Shown: positions 22,169-34,562 of the stretch, in pieces | Numbering within the stretch: position 1 is the stretch's first letter | Layout of the letters: each line of letters starts with the position of its first letter | Assembly: GCA_023313575.1 (NCBI GenBank) | Contig: JAJTTP010000014.1 | Coordinates: 1 to 64,000 of the forward strand | DNA length: 64,000 bases | Origin: Eutypella sp. D-1 | Lineage: Eukaryota; Ascomycota; Sordariomycetes; Xylariales; Diatrypaceae | Direction of reading: 5' to 3' | Program-made: the position numbers and the translations under genes | The notes under the pieces: generated by a model | Told to the model about the DNA's origin: nothing | Databases searched by the model: none | What the model saw: the letters and a program-made list of their open reading frames with translations, nothing else

Positions 22169-22519
22169 CTTGAATAATCCTCTTGAAGATTGAGGGCGGT
22201 CTGCTAGTTCTCTGGCAGACTGTCGTAGGATGACGTCGAGATGATATGCATGGGAAGGGTGACATCTTGTGCCTTGCTCAACACTGTCTCAGTCAATATC
22301 TGAACCCCCTGGTCGCACGGCGGCGTCAACTATGCTTGCCGTAGAACCTATGATCCTGAGTGTCAGGTTTCAGCGGAGCACAGATATGCTGATCACTTTA
22401 GACATCGTCAAGATCATGCAAGGAATACCGTGAGAATGGAGTATCACACTCACGTTTGCTCGCGAATTCCCTTGTTGCTTGCCTGCCAACTTGCAAAACC
22501 TCACATCCTGTCAGTCCCA

Positions 22520-23038
22520 TCATCCAGGGATCGGGGTTAAATGGGAGGGTCTCTTGGTGGGACCGATCGTAGAAGTGAGATCTATTGTGGCCGGCTCATA
22601 TTCCCCTTTTGAGGTGACCTCCGAGCCGAACTGCCCGACCGTTGAATAAGGACTTGCCACAACAGCCACACTGTCGTCACTAAGGTTGAGGTCGTGGGCT
22701 GCCTCGCTGCAGATGCCTGCAGGTGGGGAATAAGCACAACTGCTCCTTGCGTAGCTGATCACAACAATAACAAGAAAGACAGCAAGGAAAGTCAACTGGT
22801 AAATTGGATGACACTTGTATCATACCGCTAGACGGGCAGATGAATGAGCACGGCCTACCATGCGAGGAATCCACCCAATCTCATCGCACGTGTAAGGAGG
22901 CAGGCCAGACACACCTAGCCAGCCTCCACACGAAATCGTCGTCGTAGTCAATATAGCATGGCAGCATGGCATACCTCGAATGGGGGGTGGGGAAGACATA
23001 TGCCGCTGCAAGGGGTATGACAGAGGGCAGGGATCCAT
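22520..23038 (-). CDS. doubtful two-exon small membrane protein or gene remnant
   Basis: Exon 1 (23038 or 22972 to 22859) and exon 2 (22795-22520) can be joined in phase across a 63-nt GT-AG intron (GTAGGC...TTACCAG). The product would have a Cys/Trp segment (CGGWLGVSGLPPYTCDEIGW), one hydrophobic helix (LTFLAVFLVIVVISYA) and a Ser/Thr-rich tail. No family is recognised. It could be the last part of a larger membrane protein whose 5' end was lost. The start is not fixed. Confidence 0.3.
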
Positions 23039-26000
23039 CTGCCCCAGGTTTACATAGGATCGTGGCCGCCCCGGCTTGCTCGGCTGCCCGAACTCACTAC
23101 ACCGGCACTTGTGGCTTTCCTTGCAAGCCTTGTATTACACACACCCCCATTCTAACTCTGCTATGTAACGTTGAAAATAGCAGCCACTGATAATCTTAAA
23201 ATTCACGATGGTGACGCAAATCTCTCGCCTCCAGCCTCGTATTGTCGAGGGATTCTAGGTTCATCAATGTCCAGTAGCGTGAAGACTCTTCAGCATATGC
23301 CGTTGCGCCAGGCCAATGCAGGAGGGAAGTGAGCCAGCTTAGCCAGGCGACAAAGAGCATTGGGCCGCAGAAGAGACGGTCGTGGTTAGTGACCAATGAT
23401 AAAAGTCATAGAAGTGACCGCGTAAAATTCAACGTCATGCAACGCCGTTGACAAAGGTCAAGACGTGTCGTTGCTAGGCCTGAGCGAACTTGACCGCCGG
23501 CTTTCAGGACGGTCCAGGGGCTGCAAACTCTTTCATTTCCTTTCCAGGCCGAAGCAGCGAGGATCATCCTTAGCCTTCAAGTTATGTATGCCTAACGTCA
23601 CTCATGGCAATCAATTTGCCGTCTTCGAACGATCGTTAGCCGGAGGGTTTAGGCCTGCCAATGATTTTCGCGGGACATACGTCAATGGGGGACCATAGAC
23701 AGGAACGAACGGCTCTAGAGCCAGGAACAGAAACAAGATATCTGAAACGATCAGCGGATTGTAGCCGGAAATAGACTAAGGTGGGTGTTGTCGCCCCGAA
23801 CCAGACCGCCCGGCTCCGCGGCTTTACCCCCCCTGTACTAATTAAGTCCGTCTGCGAGGGGCCCAATCGTTTCATAGGACGACCGAGAAACGCATTAACA
23901 CCAAATTTCCCGTAAGTCATCCTGCGAATGTAAGGAGGCAAGGCAGCCAAACATCGATGAACAGAAGACAGGATGAGAAAATTAAATTCCATGGTATGGA
24001 GGGGAAATTAAGGCCATGCTAAAAGACTAGAGCGATCGGGGAGATCGACTGAGCTACAAGATGCGCTGGGCCGGGCTGCTTGGCATCTCCGTCATCACTT
24101 CGCTTACCGTCAGGGCTTTGCCTGGCTAGGCAAGGCTCCACTTTACTCCGGGCCGGGAAACCCACCCCTATATCAGATCCGGGTTCCTGAATTATAGAGG
24201 TATAGCGTCATCGACCTTGTTGAGGACTGCCGGTCAGCCCGGCCTAGACTTCGCATATCTACACAGCTTGGTAGCCCTATGGTAATCAGTAAGTGGTGGA
24301 CATGAATATTCGGATGGTAATCAAAACCATCCCCTTACTCCTATCACTGAAAGGGGTTCGAAATTCTGTGTCCACGACTGGATCAGGTAGTGACGTCCTC
24401 CGCCACCCATCAGTCCTCTTGTACGACGACCTAGGAACAAACGGCATGGGTCATGAGGTGAAGCTCTTTAAGACCCGTCCGGTTTCCCAAGTCCTCCAAT
24501 CCTCACCTCCTGCGCGTCTTGAGCTTTGCTTACAGGTTTGGCAGGCATGCACATGCATGTGCACTGCCACGCCGCATGGCAAGTAAAGAAGTTGATAACA
24601 TGTCATTTCCAAATATATTTCCATCGAAGAGGCAACGAGGAATGCTCTCTTAGCTTGCAAACCGAGCGGAATCCACTCGACTCCCACCGAGTAGGTTTAG
24701 CTAATATGATTATGAACCATGGTCTTTAGCAATGAGATAGGCCTAATTTCCCTTGGGAAGTTGACGAAACAGCTCCCTAAATCTCCCCACTGACCGCCTA
24801 CGGTTATCGGATCAGGTTAGATTGAGCTGGAATACTCGACTCCACAGGGCGGTCCAAACTATGGATCTTCGGCATGTCCAGCGGAGTGTTCTCGCGCCTG
24901 TGATTCCGCAAGTTCCCCATCCGGTAGTTTACATACCAATGTAGAAGTCGGTGAGCAGGCAGGGATCGACGTCGCCCGGCGGACGAGACCGCGATGAGGT
25001 GGGATTCGTGACCCAGCTACCGGAGGCCACCATAGCGACGTACTGAAACCCATATCGATCGTCCGTTGCGTCGACGAAAAGAAGTCCAGTAGACCGAATA
25101 GTAGAGGCAGCTGCTATGCCACTGCCATATCGTTTGTACCTCTCACGCTCGGCTATGCATCAACTGCTTCTTCAGCATCACGGGCAACTCTCGACGAATG
25201 CTCGAGGAGAGAGAGCAATAAACATCTCGGGACATAGAAGTGGTCGGGTAACCTGGACCTACACGGCCGCCGAGTACATGCGAAACTTTCCTGTGGTGTT
25301 CAGAGGACATCGTGCACAGCACATCCGATGGGATATTAGAGGAACTGTAGTACAAAGCAACACCAGGAGACCTCCCCCCAAGCAGATGTTAAGCCTCATT
25401 ACATCCGCGTTATTTTCGGCCTGTACAGGCCCAATCCTATCGAACGGGATGTCTTCCATTCCCAATACTGCATCGATGGAAAGACCTTCTAGAATCTTAG
25501 GTATCGGATACAGTTGTAAAACAAGCCGCAGCCCTACAAACAACCCTGCGCCCCTTTCCTCCCTCCATGAAGCGTGAGAGGGCGTGGATACAGAGCAGGA
25601 GACATAAACATTTGAAAGCCCACCCATTGCCAGGCCGCTACGCTAGATCAAGTTTGAGACCGGTAGCCGCATAAGAATTTCCCCTGTTTCTTTTCTTCGT
25701 TGAAGTGTACTCAAAGGAAGGGGTTTCTCAACTCGTAGTAGAATAGATACATATGTATCCATCGATACATCCATCCACACACGCGTAGGAGTCGCGGGGG
25801 ATAATACACGATACTCCAGCCGATTAAGCCGTAGTAGTTTTGAGGATGGTCATAGATAGATAAGCATCTCGCGAGGTGTAACAAGTTAACGCGCGCCTAG
25901 TCAGCTCAGTCAGTAGTACTATTGCAGTCACGCACCAGCCTCCCTGCCTCCTCCCCCATACCTAATATCCCTAAGGCCTAGGCCTACATACATACATACA

Positions 26001-26943
26001 TACATACACGCATACACGAAGATCAAGTACGAACGAACGAGCAAGTACAGACAGCCACACAGACAGTCACAAGCGACGGCACAACGCACGACACATCAAA
26101 CACAGACGACGAGACAAGCGCGGGGGGGGGGGTTGACAGTGCAGTCCATGTTCTTGCATTCCATTTTCACACTCATCATGACGGGATACCGATGGGACAC
26201 GGGAACCCTCTGTCTTAGTGTATTGAAGTGTATTTTCACCTCCTTCGCATTCATTGTTCTAATCCACATCCACATCCATACTCTCACCAAATATAACCCC
26301 CCCCCCCCTCCAGCCCCCGCAAAAAGGCAGGGCAACAGACAGACACACACACACACACACACATCCAGTCATCGCATCCCATCACCATCACCATTTTCTG
26401 TCATCTATTCTCATATACACACATAACGTAAGTAAGTAGTTCGGCTAGAGCCTTTAAAAGACCCCTCCCCTGTCACTCCACCGCCGCCGCCGTCGCCACC
26501 TCCATTTCGTACTTGCCTCTTACCTCCCGTCCTTTTTTTCGGCTGTATACCAACCAACATCAACGCCCTCCGCACCGCACACTCATGCCAGGAAGCCCGG
26601 GGGGGGGGGGGGTGGAGGGACATTGGATTTTGCTTTTGGTATGAAAGGATGGGGGTTTTTTTGGTTTTTTTTTTTTCGTTTTGGATATGCGCTACCTCCC
26701 GGAATTTTCGTAACCCGTTCCTCCCTCCCTCCATGCCAACGCACTATATGTCCTTAAGGAGGGGGGAGGGGGAGAGCCCGGATTGAGTTCGTCAGTCAGC
26801 CAGCCATATCCCATTCATTCATTCCCAGCCCGTTCGTTCGTTCGTTTCTCATGTTTACTCCTCCTACCCATCCTCCTACCCATCCATCCACGCCACCCAA
26901 GCCCCACGCGCAAACGTCTTTTCTTTTTTTCTCTTTACCATAC
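23039..26943. other. gene-poor stretch, simple repeats at right end
   Basis: No supported gene over 3.9 kb. Overlapping frames at 25116-25577 (+) and 25259-25627 (-) are long but lack domains. From 25980 the DNA is repetitive: a CATA repeat (about 25985-26006), a G-run near 26121, a C-run near 26297, a CA repeat (about 26340-26362) and a G-run near 26598. This is the 3' side of NAA15. Confidence 0.5.
26340..26362. repeat. (CA)n microsatellite
   Basis: About eleven CA units in the 3' flank of NAA15, between C- and G-runs. Confidence 0.85.
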
Positions 26944-29625
26944 TTACGCGAACGAGGTGACTTCAGGCCACTTCTCATGGGCCTTTGCCTTGAACGCCTC
27001 AGCATCATCGACGCAGCGCCACTGGCGCAGGAGACCAAGGCATTCCTCGGCCTGGTCGTGCTGGACGTTGGGGATGTCGAGGACGGTGAGGAGGTCCTTG
27101 GCGTGGACGTCTGCGTCCCCGGCAGCATCGTCGGTCTCGGCGAGGAACCGCGCCGTCTTGATGGCGGAGATGATGTGCGCGGCGCTGCCGGCGTGGCGCG
27201 CGCGGAAGTCCGCGTTGAACGTCTTCAGATCCGTCGTCGGGGTCACCGCCGTGAACTCGGCCCGCAGCACCTCGGCCGTCTTGGCCGGTAGCGTGGCTAG
27301 TTTTTCGCTGTTGAGTGCGTGGCGTAGTCGCACGACCTGCTCGTGCACCGTCCCGTTCTCCGGCTCGAGCGCGAGCGCGGCGTTTAGACTCCGTAGGGCG
27401 AGGACGTATTTCTCTGTGACGGAGGTGAGTAAGGGGGTGATATGGTGAACGGCATGGCATATAAGAGGGGAGAGAAGAACAGGTTTAGCAAGGGGCTATT
27501 AGGGTACTTACCTCGACGGATGTAGACCTCGAAGCCCGCAATGTGGCCGTCAACGTACTTCGGACTGAACTGCAAGAGGGGGCCGAGGAACTTCGTCGCC
27601 TCCGCGAGCGGCGTCTCGGTGGCAGCGAGCCTGAATCCGTTGGGGTCGTCGTCCCGCCTGACGGGCTCGCCGCTCGCGTTCGCGGCCTTGGCCTTGTTAG
27701 GATCCTGCTTCGCCGCCTTCTCCGCGGCCTCGCGCTCGGCTTTTTGCGCATCCTTCCGCGCCTTCTTCGCCGCCTTCTTCTTCTCAGCCGCCTCCTCGCC
27801 GTTGGCCTCGGCGCTATCGGCGCCGTTCCCGTTGGCGTTGGCAATCGCGGCCATCTGCCGCGCGTCGAACATGCCGATGTAGAGCGCGATGGCCCCCAGA
27901 GCGGCCCGCGTGTAGAATGGGTGCTCGCGCAGCCGGTCCTCCCACCTGATCATGTCTATGTACGCCCGGATCTGGCCCTTACGCAACGTGAAGCTGTGGA
28001 AGTCGAACTGGTCCTCCTGCCAGACATCGAAGATACTGTAGACGGCCTGGAACCGCTTGAGGGCCAAGCCGACGTTGCCGACGCGCACATGCGTCTCGCC
28101 CTCCTCCGTCAAGTACCATACGCACTGCATGTCGAGCAAGTCCTGGAGAGGGCCGCCAGTAGTATCATTTCTAGTGAAGAGAGCCATCGTCTGCAGGGCC
28201 TTCGCTGGCTCGTCGTTGCGGAGCTGGTATTTCGCCGTCTTCGAATTAATGTATCGGTCCTTGAGGTCGAGGTTGCGGGCTTGGTCCATGGTTTCGGCCG
28301 CTTTCTTCGTGTTTCCGTGGTGCTTCCATATCCGCGCCTTGGTCATGTGAAACTCCAGGTTCTTAGGCACGATCTTGACCCCCTCCTCTACGTATTCCAT
28401 GGCCTTCGTGAGGTCGCGCGACAGGTGATAATTGTAATGCTGCGCCAAGTAGTAGAGGGCCGCGGGCCGCCCCTTTAATGACTCCTGGTCTTCCTCGGAG
28501 TCGGAAGACGACTTCTTCTGCTCTAGGTACTCTTTGGCTAGTTGGCTGAGAGTTTCCTTCTTGGAGGAGTCGGTGTATAAGTGCTTGAGGTTGGCAAATG
28601 TTGACGGAACTCCTCTATCCAGCATGTAGGCTAAGTACTTTTCCGCCGCTTCCCGGAAGGCATCGCCTAAGCGCCAAGTTAGCTGCAACTTCAGCTAGGA
28701 AGAGAATCACCCGTAGCTTACCAGTTAAGAAATCGAGGGGAAGGCGCTTGGCGGCGTCGCAGCGAGGATACTTCTTGGCATACTCATCGTACACGGCCTT
28801 GCGGGCTGACTGGTCGGTGGAGTCGATCTGAAGAAGTTCTAGGAGGCTGTTGTAGTAGTCAGGGTGTTCTGGGTTTCGGTCGATCAGTGCACGATAGGCG
28901 GCGATGGCCTCGTCCTTCCTCCCTAATTTTGACAGGTACAGGGCTCGAGATTCAAGGACGGCGAGACGGTCGAGGTTATGTTTGGCGATGGAATTCAGGT
29001 GGTCGAGAGCTCTCTGGTAATCGCCGCTCTCCGCAATGACGGAGTTCTTGTACATGACGGCTTCGGAGTTCTCGAAGTCGGTCTTGGAGGGGGGCGTTTT
29101 CAGGGAGTCTTCGTAAGCGGTCAGGACCTTCTCGGCCTGGGCAAGGTCACCGGCGAGGTGGTGGGCAACCGCCAAGGCAGTCCAGTTCTGGCGTATCTGA
29201 GGCCGGGCCTGCAACATGGCGGCACGGCTCTGTATATAGCCTTGGTAGTCGCGCATCTGGACCTGGAGAAGGGCGAGGTCTCTTTGGATTTGCTGAGACT
29301 CGGGTTCCAGCCTCAGGGCGAACTTATAGGCCTTGATGGCCTCCTCGAAGTTCTTCTGGTGACGGTAAAGCAGGCCGTACACATGCCAACAGATGTGAGA
29401 CTTCATATCGGCAGTCAATGCCTCCTTTCCCAGTGCGAAGGCCTCCTCGGTCTTGCCCTGCTGGTTCAGGATCAGGGCCTTCATGGCCATGGTGTCGCCA
29501 TGCTTCGGGTTCTTCTTGAGGATCTGCTCGGCGGCCTTGAGACCCCTCTTGTACTGCTTGTCTTCATAGTTGCGGATGACTTGTCGGAAGAGAGAACTCT
29601 CCTTCGAACTAAGAGGTTGTGGCAT
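26944..29625 (-). CDS. NAA15: NatA N-terminal acetyltransferase auxiliary subunit (NAA15/NAT1)
   Basis: Three exons: 29625-28722, 28666-27512 and 27413-26944 (2529 nt, 842 aa). The joins LDFLTG|DAFREAAEKYL and IRRE|KYVLALRSLNAAL are in phase with consensus splice sites. The start MPQPLSSKESSLFRQVIRNYEDKQYKRGLK and following YGLLYRHQKNFEEAIKAYK-type repeats are diagnostic of NAA15, a TPR superhelix that scaffolds the catalytic subunit NAA10 at the ribosome. NatA acetylates nascent N-termini starting with Ser, Ala, Thr, Gly or Val after Met removal. TPR motifs fill about residues 1-560. A Lys/Ala/Glu-rich charged stretch (EKKKAAKKARKDAQKAEREA, about residue 600) is characteristic of the family. 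The rest is helical. Length fits fungal orthologues and no break is seen. Confidence 0.96.
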
Positions 29626-30976
29626 GGTCGTGGGAAGGATACGACGGTACGAGGGGAAGAGAAGGGAAGCCCCCGGTGAAGTGACAGGTAGTAATCGTCG
29701 AGTCTAGTTCTTTTTTTTTTAAGGAACGAATAGGTCGCGTGAGTTGTAGATTCCCATCTAAATAACGAAGTATTTCCAGAGGAGGATAGTGGATAGGCCG
29801 TGTAGCTTACTGTCTTTACTGTTTAAGATACTTTACGTAGGTTAGTTGGCCAGGTTACCCATGTACGGTGCGCAATACTCAGGGGTTTTCTTTTTCTTTT
29901 TCTTTTCCTTCCCCTTTTCTTAGATAATATTACCTACCTAGGTATGTAGATCAGGTCAGGACTTAGGCAGGACCTAGGTACCCCGTATATAATGCTACAA
30001 TCTTGGTCGGTAGCTTGTAAATAAATCCTAGGTAGTTGGAGGGACGGAGAGAAAAGCAGGGAAATATAAGTAATAATAAAAAAGAGGTGCACACTCGAAC
30101 GAATGACACTCACTCCCTATGGAAAACACAGGTGGGGGTTGGTTGCGTAGGGGAGAAAAAAGGGGGGAGGGAGGGGAGAGGGAGAGGAAGAAAGAAGGGA
30201 GGGGTGTGTCCGAAGGTTCAACTTATCCCGAAGTCGGTATGTGAAGAAGTTTAAAATAAAATAAAATAAAGCCTTGGAGGTTGATCGTGTGTGAGACCTG
30301 TTTGCGAGTTTACGAGTTTAACGACCATTTACGATTACCTGTCCAGGTGCGGGTAACTTCTTCAAACATCCATACATACTGCATACCTGGTACGTTAGCA
30401 TACCTAAGTATGCAAATATGGAGTTAGTGTTGTAAGTACCAATGACCTGCAACCATCAGCAAATAGCTACCTTGCTTAGCTAAGTCAATGTGTGTCTAAT
30501 TCTCCAAGTTGTTATCGATTGCAGGGATTAGGTATCAACTACATACAACGTACCTGGTCTGAAAGTGGCATTCTTCCGAGATCGCTGAAAGGGGTAATTT
30601 GCACTAACCGAGTGTTCGTCCCGTGGGATTTGATTCTATACCGACGGGAGTTACGAGGTACTCCAAGTCTGTTTGTTTTCAAGCCTTTCTCTTCTTTCCT
30701 TCCATTCTTTTGCTTTTCTCTCTCCGGATTGCTGTTAGTTATGGGCTAATTAGTGGTAAACTCAACCTTAGAAATCACATGCAATTGTTGCAAAGCCCTG
30801 AGGGGTACGGTACTCCATGGCACGTGCAGATACGCCTATAACTCCTATTCTAACGCACGTGGTGTTGAGAGGTCATTTCTATTATATAGGTATATATATA
30901 TATATATATAGCATAGTTTTAGTGGTGTAGCATACATCAGACACATCATTATTAAATCGGGGGGGGCCAAGCCAGC
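29626..30976. other. intergenic stretch with TACCTAGGTA motifs and (TA)n
   Basis: Upstream region of NAA15 and 3' flank of MIX23. Motifs ACCTACCTAGGTA (29933-29945) and CCTAGGTACC (29972-29981) are present, with a purine-rich tract (30140-30210) and a TA repeat (about 30893-30910). No gene recognised. Confidence 0.55.
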
Positions 30977-31682
30977 TCATGGTTTCGGCGGCGGCGGCGG
31001 CGGCACAGCTCCAGAACGCTCCCTCTGGGCACGCCAACGATTCAAAGCGTCCTCAGCATCCAAGGCATCATCATCGCAGCGTTCCCGGACGAGACCCCAC
31101 GTGCGCGAGCGCACGATGGCCTCCACGCCGCGCTCCTGTCGCAGCAGCATGGCCAGCTGCTCGGTGCGCGGTTCCCGCGGGAAGTAGCGCGCGGAGTACG
31201 GGTCCAGACGCTCGTCTACGACCCTCTCCCGATTCCGCTCCGTCTCGGCCTCGCGCAGGCCGACCTCCGGGTCATCGGGGTCCGGACTCGTGGCCACGTA
31301 CGCGCAGTACGTCAGGACGTCCGACCGCGACTGCCATGAGGGGAACAGCACCTGGTCCTTGAAGGTCCGGCATGCTTGGGGATCGATCGGTCGGCTCGAG
31401 GAGGACCGCGGTGTGCGGACGGCGGTGGAATTGGGGTCGAAACCCTGCTTCGAGGGCGTCACGAGCGCATTGAGATTCTGGGTGATGGAGTCGTCGACTG
31501 CGCCCCGGGATATGCGGAGGAAATCTGATGTGATAATTCGAGGTCAGACAGAAGGGGGCGAAGACGACGGCAAAAGAATTGGCTGGGGGGGGAGTGATCG
31601 CACCTCTGAGCGCTACGGAGGAGAAGCAGAACTGGGGTGTCAACTTAGGCAGGGGAGTTGAAGAGGGAGGATCGGCCGTCAT
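30977..31682 (-). CDS. MIX23: MIX23 / Cid2 (caffeine-induced death 2) family, mitochondrial intermembrane space
   Basis: Two exons: 31682-31604 and 31524-30977 (627 nt, 208 aa), joined ALR|DFLRISRGAVDDSITQNLN across a GTGCGA...ATCAG intron. ATG at 31682 is preferred; an open frame continues upstream through an Ala-coding GCC repeat but has no ATG. Family landmarks are LTPQFCFSSVALR, the CRTFKDQVLFPSW segment, VLTYC and RTWGLVRERC. The four Cys match the pattern of the MIX23/CCDC58 family, small disulphide-containing proteins of the mitochondrial intermembrane space linked to protein import. Fungal members also carry the SPDPDD and ERVVDERLDPYSARYFPREPR blocks seen here. A Pro-rich tail ends the protein. 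It is divergent from RPT5. Confidence 0.9.
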
Positions 31683-31687
31683 CTCAC

Positions 31688-31718
<31 letters not shown>

Positions 31719-32812
31719 GGTAGTGCCCGTTGCGGCCGGTCCTCGTGTCCACAAGATGCCAGCCACCTTGGCGGATAGATTGCTAGATGTTAATATAGAA
31801 AAAAGTACACAAAATAGACAATGCTTTGTGCGAATCCGGCACGTGAAGTATCGAACGAGGTAATAGATAAATATGTCGTCTGTCTCTTCAAGCTGTTGTA
31901 GAGGTTACAGGGAGAGATGGTTGGGATGATTGGGATATTGAAAGCTTAACACGGAGCTTTTCTTCTTCTTTTTTTGCCCCTAAGTTATATGCCTAGCAGG
32001 TAAAGCAGGTAATACTGCCATACTCGGGAAAGACTTATTATGTCATTCTACTTTTACATGGATCCAGGTGAGATACACCTGCAAAGAAGATATCCGAACG
32101 TTTCCATAGGTGGGATACGGGCGGAGGTATCGATCCATAACGTCCGATCAGTCGATTTGGCGGGGTTATTAGCTACCTGGCCCCGGAGCCCTGGTTATTA
32201 TGTAATTGAGCATCTAATATTTCTGGTTTAATACTTAGTTATGCTTAGATGCATGCCTGCCTAGTATCTTACTTTGATATCTCTACAGGCTCTCTTAGAT
32301 GCATAAGGCTGGATTAGTGTATAGATTACGTGCCCTTACGCCTGCCTGTCTACCTCAGGTTGCTGTTTCCGTAGCAAGCTTAAGTAGGTAGGTACCTATT
32401 AGCGCAACAATCGCGGTGCGTAGTACTTACCTCGTTGACGTTTTTAGTGTGCTGGTTATCGGGATACAGACTGAAGCTCAGCTGCTTAGGTATTAGGTTT
32501 CCTTTACCTCCAGCTCCATCCCATTTCATCATATTCCCGGATACAAATTACAAACCACCATATTGTGCCCAACTACATCATACCCCATGGGCATCATATC
32601 ATAACACACGACGTACATACACACATTAGCACTTTCTTCTAAGTGATCGACCAGATTCATCTTCTTTCCTCTACATAAAACATCGGCGACACCTCCCTTC
32701 AAGCAGCAACGGTTCTTGGGCAACATCGCATCTGCTGCAGATCTGGGCGACTTCCCTATTGGTACCGGCTATCAAGGTAGACACCAATACAGCCAGCTTA
32801 TCATCTGTCACC
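31683..32812. other. shared upstream region of MIX23 and RPT5
   Basis: About 1.1 kb between two divergent starts. It holds a GGC/GCC triplet run just 5' of MIX23 (31691-31719) and a C/A-rich leader before RPT5. No gene or clear proteasome-associated control element was identified by eye. Confidence 0.55.
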
Positions 32813-34562
32813 ATGTCGAGTACGAGACATCTTGGTGAGGATCCCACCAGCCGCGACGCCGAGGAGGATAAGGACCGCAAAGACAACGATCGGGGCGATG
32901 ACGGAAATAACGGTGGTGGAAATGGCAACAACGGCAACAACAACAATAACAAAGATGGTGATGCTGATATGAAGGATGCCGAACCCGAGGAGGAGGAGAT
33001 CCTGGACGAGGAGCTTCTGGGTCTCAGTACTCAGGACCTGCAGACCCGGAAACGTCTGCTGGAGAACGACGCCAGGATCATGAAGAGCGAGTTTCAGCGG
33101 TTATCACACGAGAAGGCGACCATGGGGGAGAAGATCAAAGAGAACATGGAGAAGATTGCCAACAACAGGTGTGTGCAGACCCCATCCATCTAGATATTGA
33201 GAGCTATCTGGGTATCTATCTATCTACCTGAAGTATTTTATGTCGAGCTAAAGGCTAATCTTCTAACCTCTTCTTCTTCTTCCTAGACAACTACCCTATC
33301 TCGTCGGAAACGTCGTCGAGCTGCTCGACCTCGATCCCACCGCCGAGTCCTCCGAAGAGGGCGCCAACATCGACCTCGACGCTACGAGAGTAGGCAAGTC
33401 CGCCGTCATCAAGACCTCGACGCGGCAGACCATCTTCCTACCCCTAATCGGCCTGGTCGACCACGAGACCCTCAAGCCCGGCGATCTGATCGGTGTGAAC
33501 AAGGATTCCTATCTCATCCTAGACACTCTGCCCGCTGAGTACGATAGTAGAGTCAAGGCTATGGAAGTCGATGAGAAGCCCACCGAGAAGTACAGTGACG
33601 TGGGTGGTTTGGACAAACAGATAGAAGAGCTCGTTGAGGCCATCGTGTGGCCCATGAAGGAGGCGGATCGATTTAAGAAGATCGGCATCAAAGCTCCCAA
33701 GGGTATGTCGAAACCCCCTTCATATACCTCTTGCTTCTTCATCATGGCACGTCTTGAATGCTTGCATCTCTTCTAACCAAGACGACCCTACAGGTGCCCT
33801 AATGTACGGTCCTCCCGGCACGGGCAAGACACTTCTGGCCCGAGCCTGCGCAGCCCAGACAGACGCCACATTCCTCAAGCTCGCCGGCCCCCAGCTAGTG
33901 CAGATGTTTATCGGGGATGGCGCCAAGCTCGTCCGCGATTGCTTCGCCCTGGCCAAGGAGAAGGCCCCTGCCATCATCTTCATTGACGAGCTTGACGCGG
34001 TGGGCACGAAGCGGTTCGACAGCGAAAAGAGCGGCGACCGTGAAGTCCAGCGGACGATGTTGGAGCTTCTGAACCAGCTCGACGGATTCGCGTCCGACGA
34101 CCGGATCAAGGTCCTGGCGGCGACGAACCGAGTAGATGTGCTAGACCCAGCGCTGCTACGTTCCGGCCGGCTTGACCGCAAGATCGAGTTCCCCCTACCC
34201 AACGAGGAGGCGCGCGCCCAGATCCTGAAGATCCACTCCCGCAAAATGCGCGTCGACGCCGCCGTCAACTGGAGCGAGCTCGCCCGCAGCACCGACGAGT
34301 TCGGTGGCGCCATGCTCAAGGCCGTCTGCGTCGAGGCCGGCATGATCGCCCTGCGCTCCGGGAAGAGCAAGATCAGCCACGAGCACTACGTCGACGCCAT
34401 CGCCGAGGTGCAGGCCAAGAAGAAGGAGGTGCGTATTTCTCATCATCCTCATCCTCGTCCTCATCCTCATCCTCACTTCACACCATACAAGTGGCATCCC
34501 CTATCGTATTGTTATTGTTCAAGGCTAACTTCCCGGTGTAGACTGTCAACTTCTACGCATAA
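32813..34562 (+). CDS. RPT5: 26S proteasome regulatory ATPase Rpt5 (S6A)
   Basis: Four exons: 32813-33168, 33287-33702, 33794-34428 and a 21-nt last exon 34542-34562 (1428 nt, 475 aa). ATG at 32813 sits in CACCATGTCG. An Asn/Gly/Asp-rich low-complexity N-terminus is longer than in yeast. It is followed by the coiled coil ([20 protein letters not shown]), the OB domain ([17 protein letters not shown]) and the AAA+ module. The Walker A GPPGTGKT (263-270) lies just after intron 2. Walker B is IIFIDELDA (D322, E323), followed by ATNR sensor I and [13 protein letters not shown] arginine fingers. The C-terminal NFYA, encoded by the last exon, is the HbYX motif that docks into the 20S alpha ring and opens its gate. 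The subunit unfolds ubiquitylated substrates in the proteasome base. Confidence 0.97.

Noticed and set aside
24330..24380. GGGGTTCGAAATTC, checked as a tRNA T-arm
   Set aside because: No acceptor, D or anticodon arms could be folded around it.
25116..25627. Overlapping 153- and 122-codon frames on opposite strands
   Set aside because: Neither shows a domain, signal peptide or start context, and the two cannot both be coding by chance criteria.
27543..28478. 311-codon plus-strand frame antisense to NAA15
   Set aside because: Mirror frame of a well-supported conserved gene, with no domain of its own.
31290..31766. Upstream extension of MIX23 through poly-Ala
   Set aside because: The extension starts at GTG, not ATG; the family normally begins close to the LTPQFCF block.
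31579..31863. Plus-strand frame with a run of Ala
   Set aside because: Reads the GGC/GCC run in the MIX23 leader on the wrong strand.
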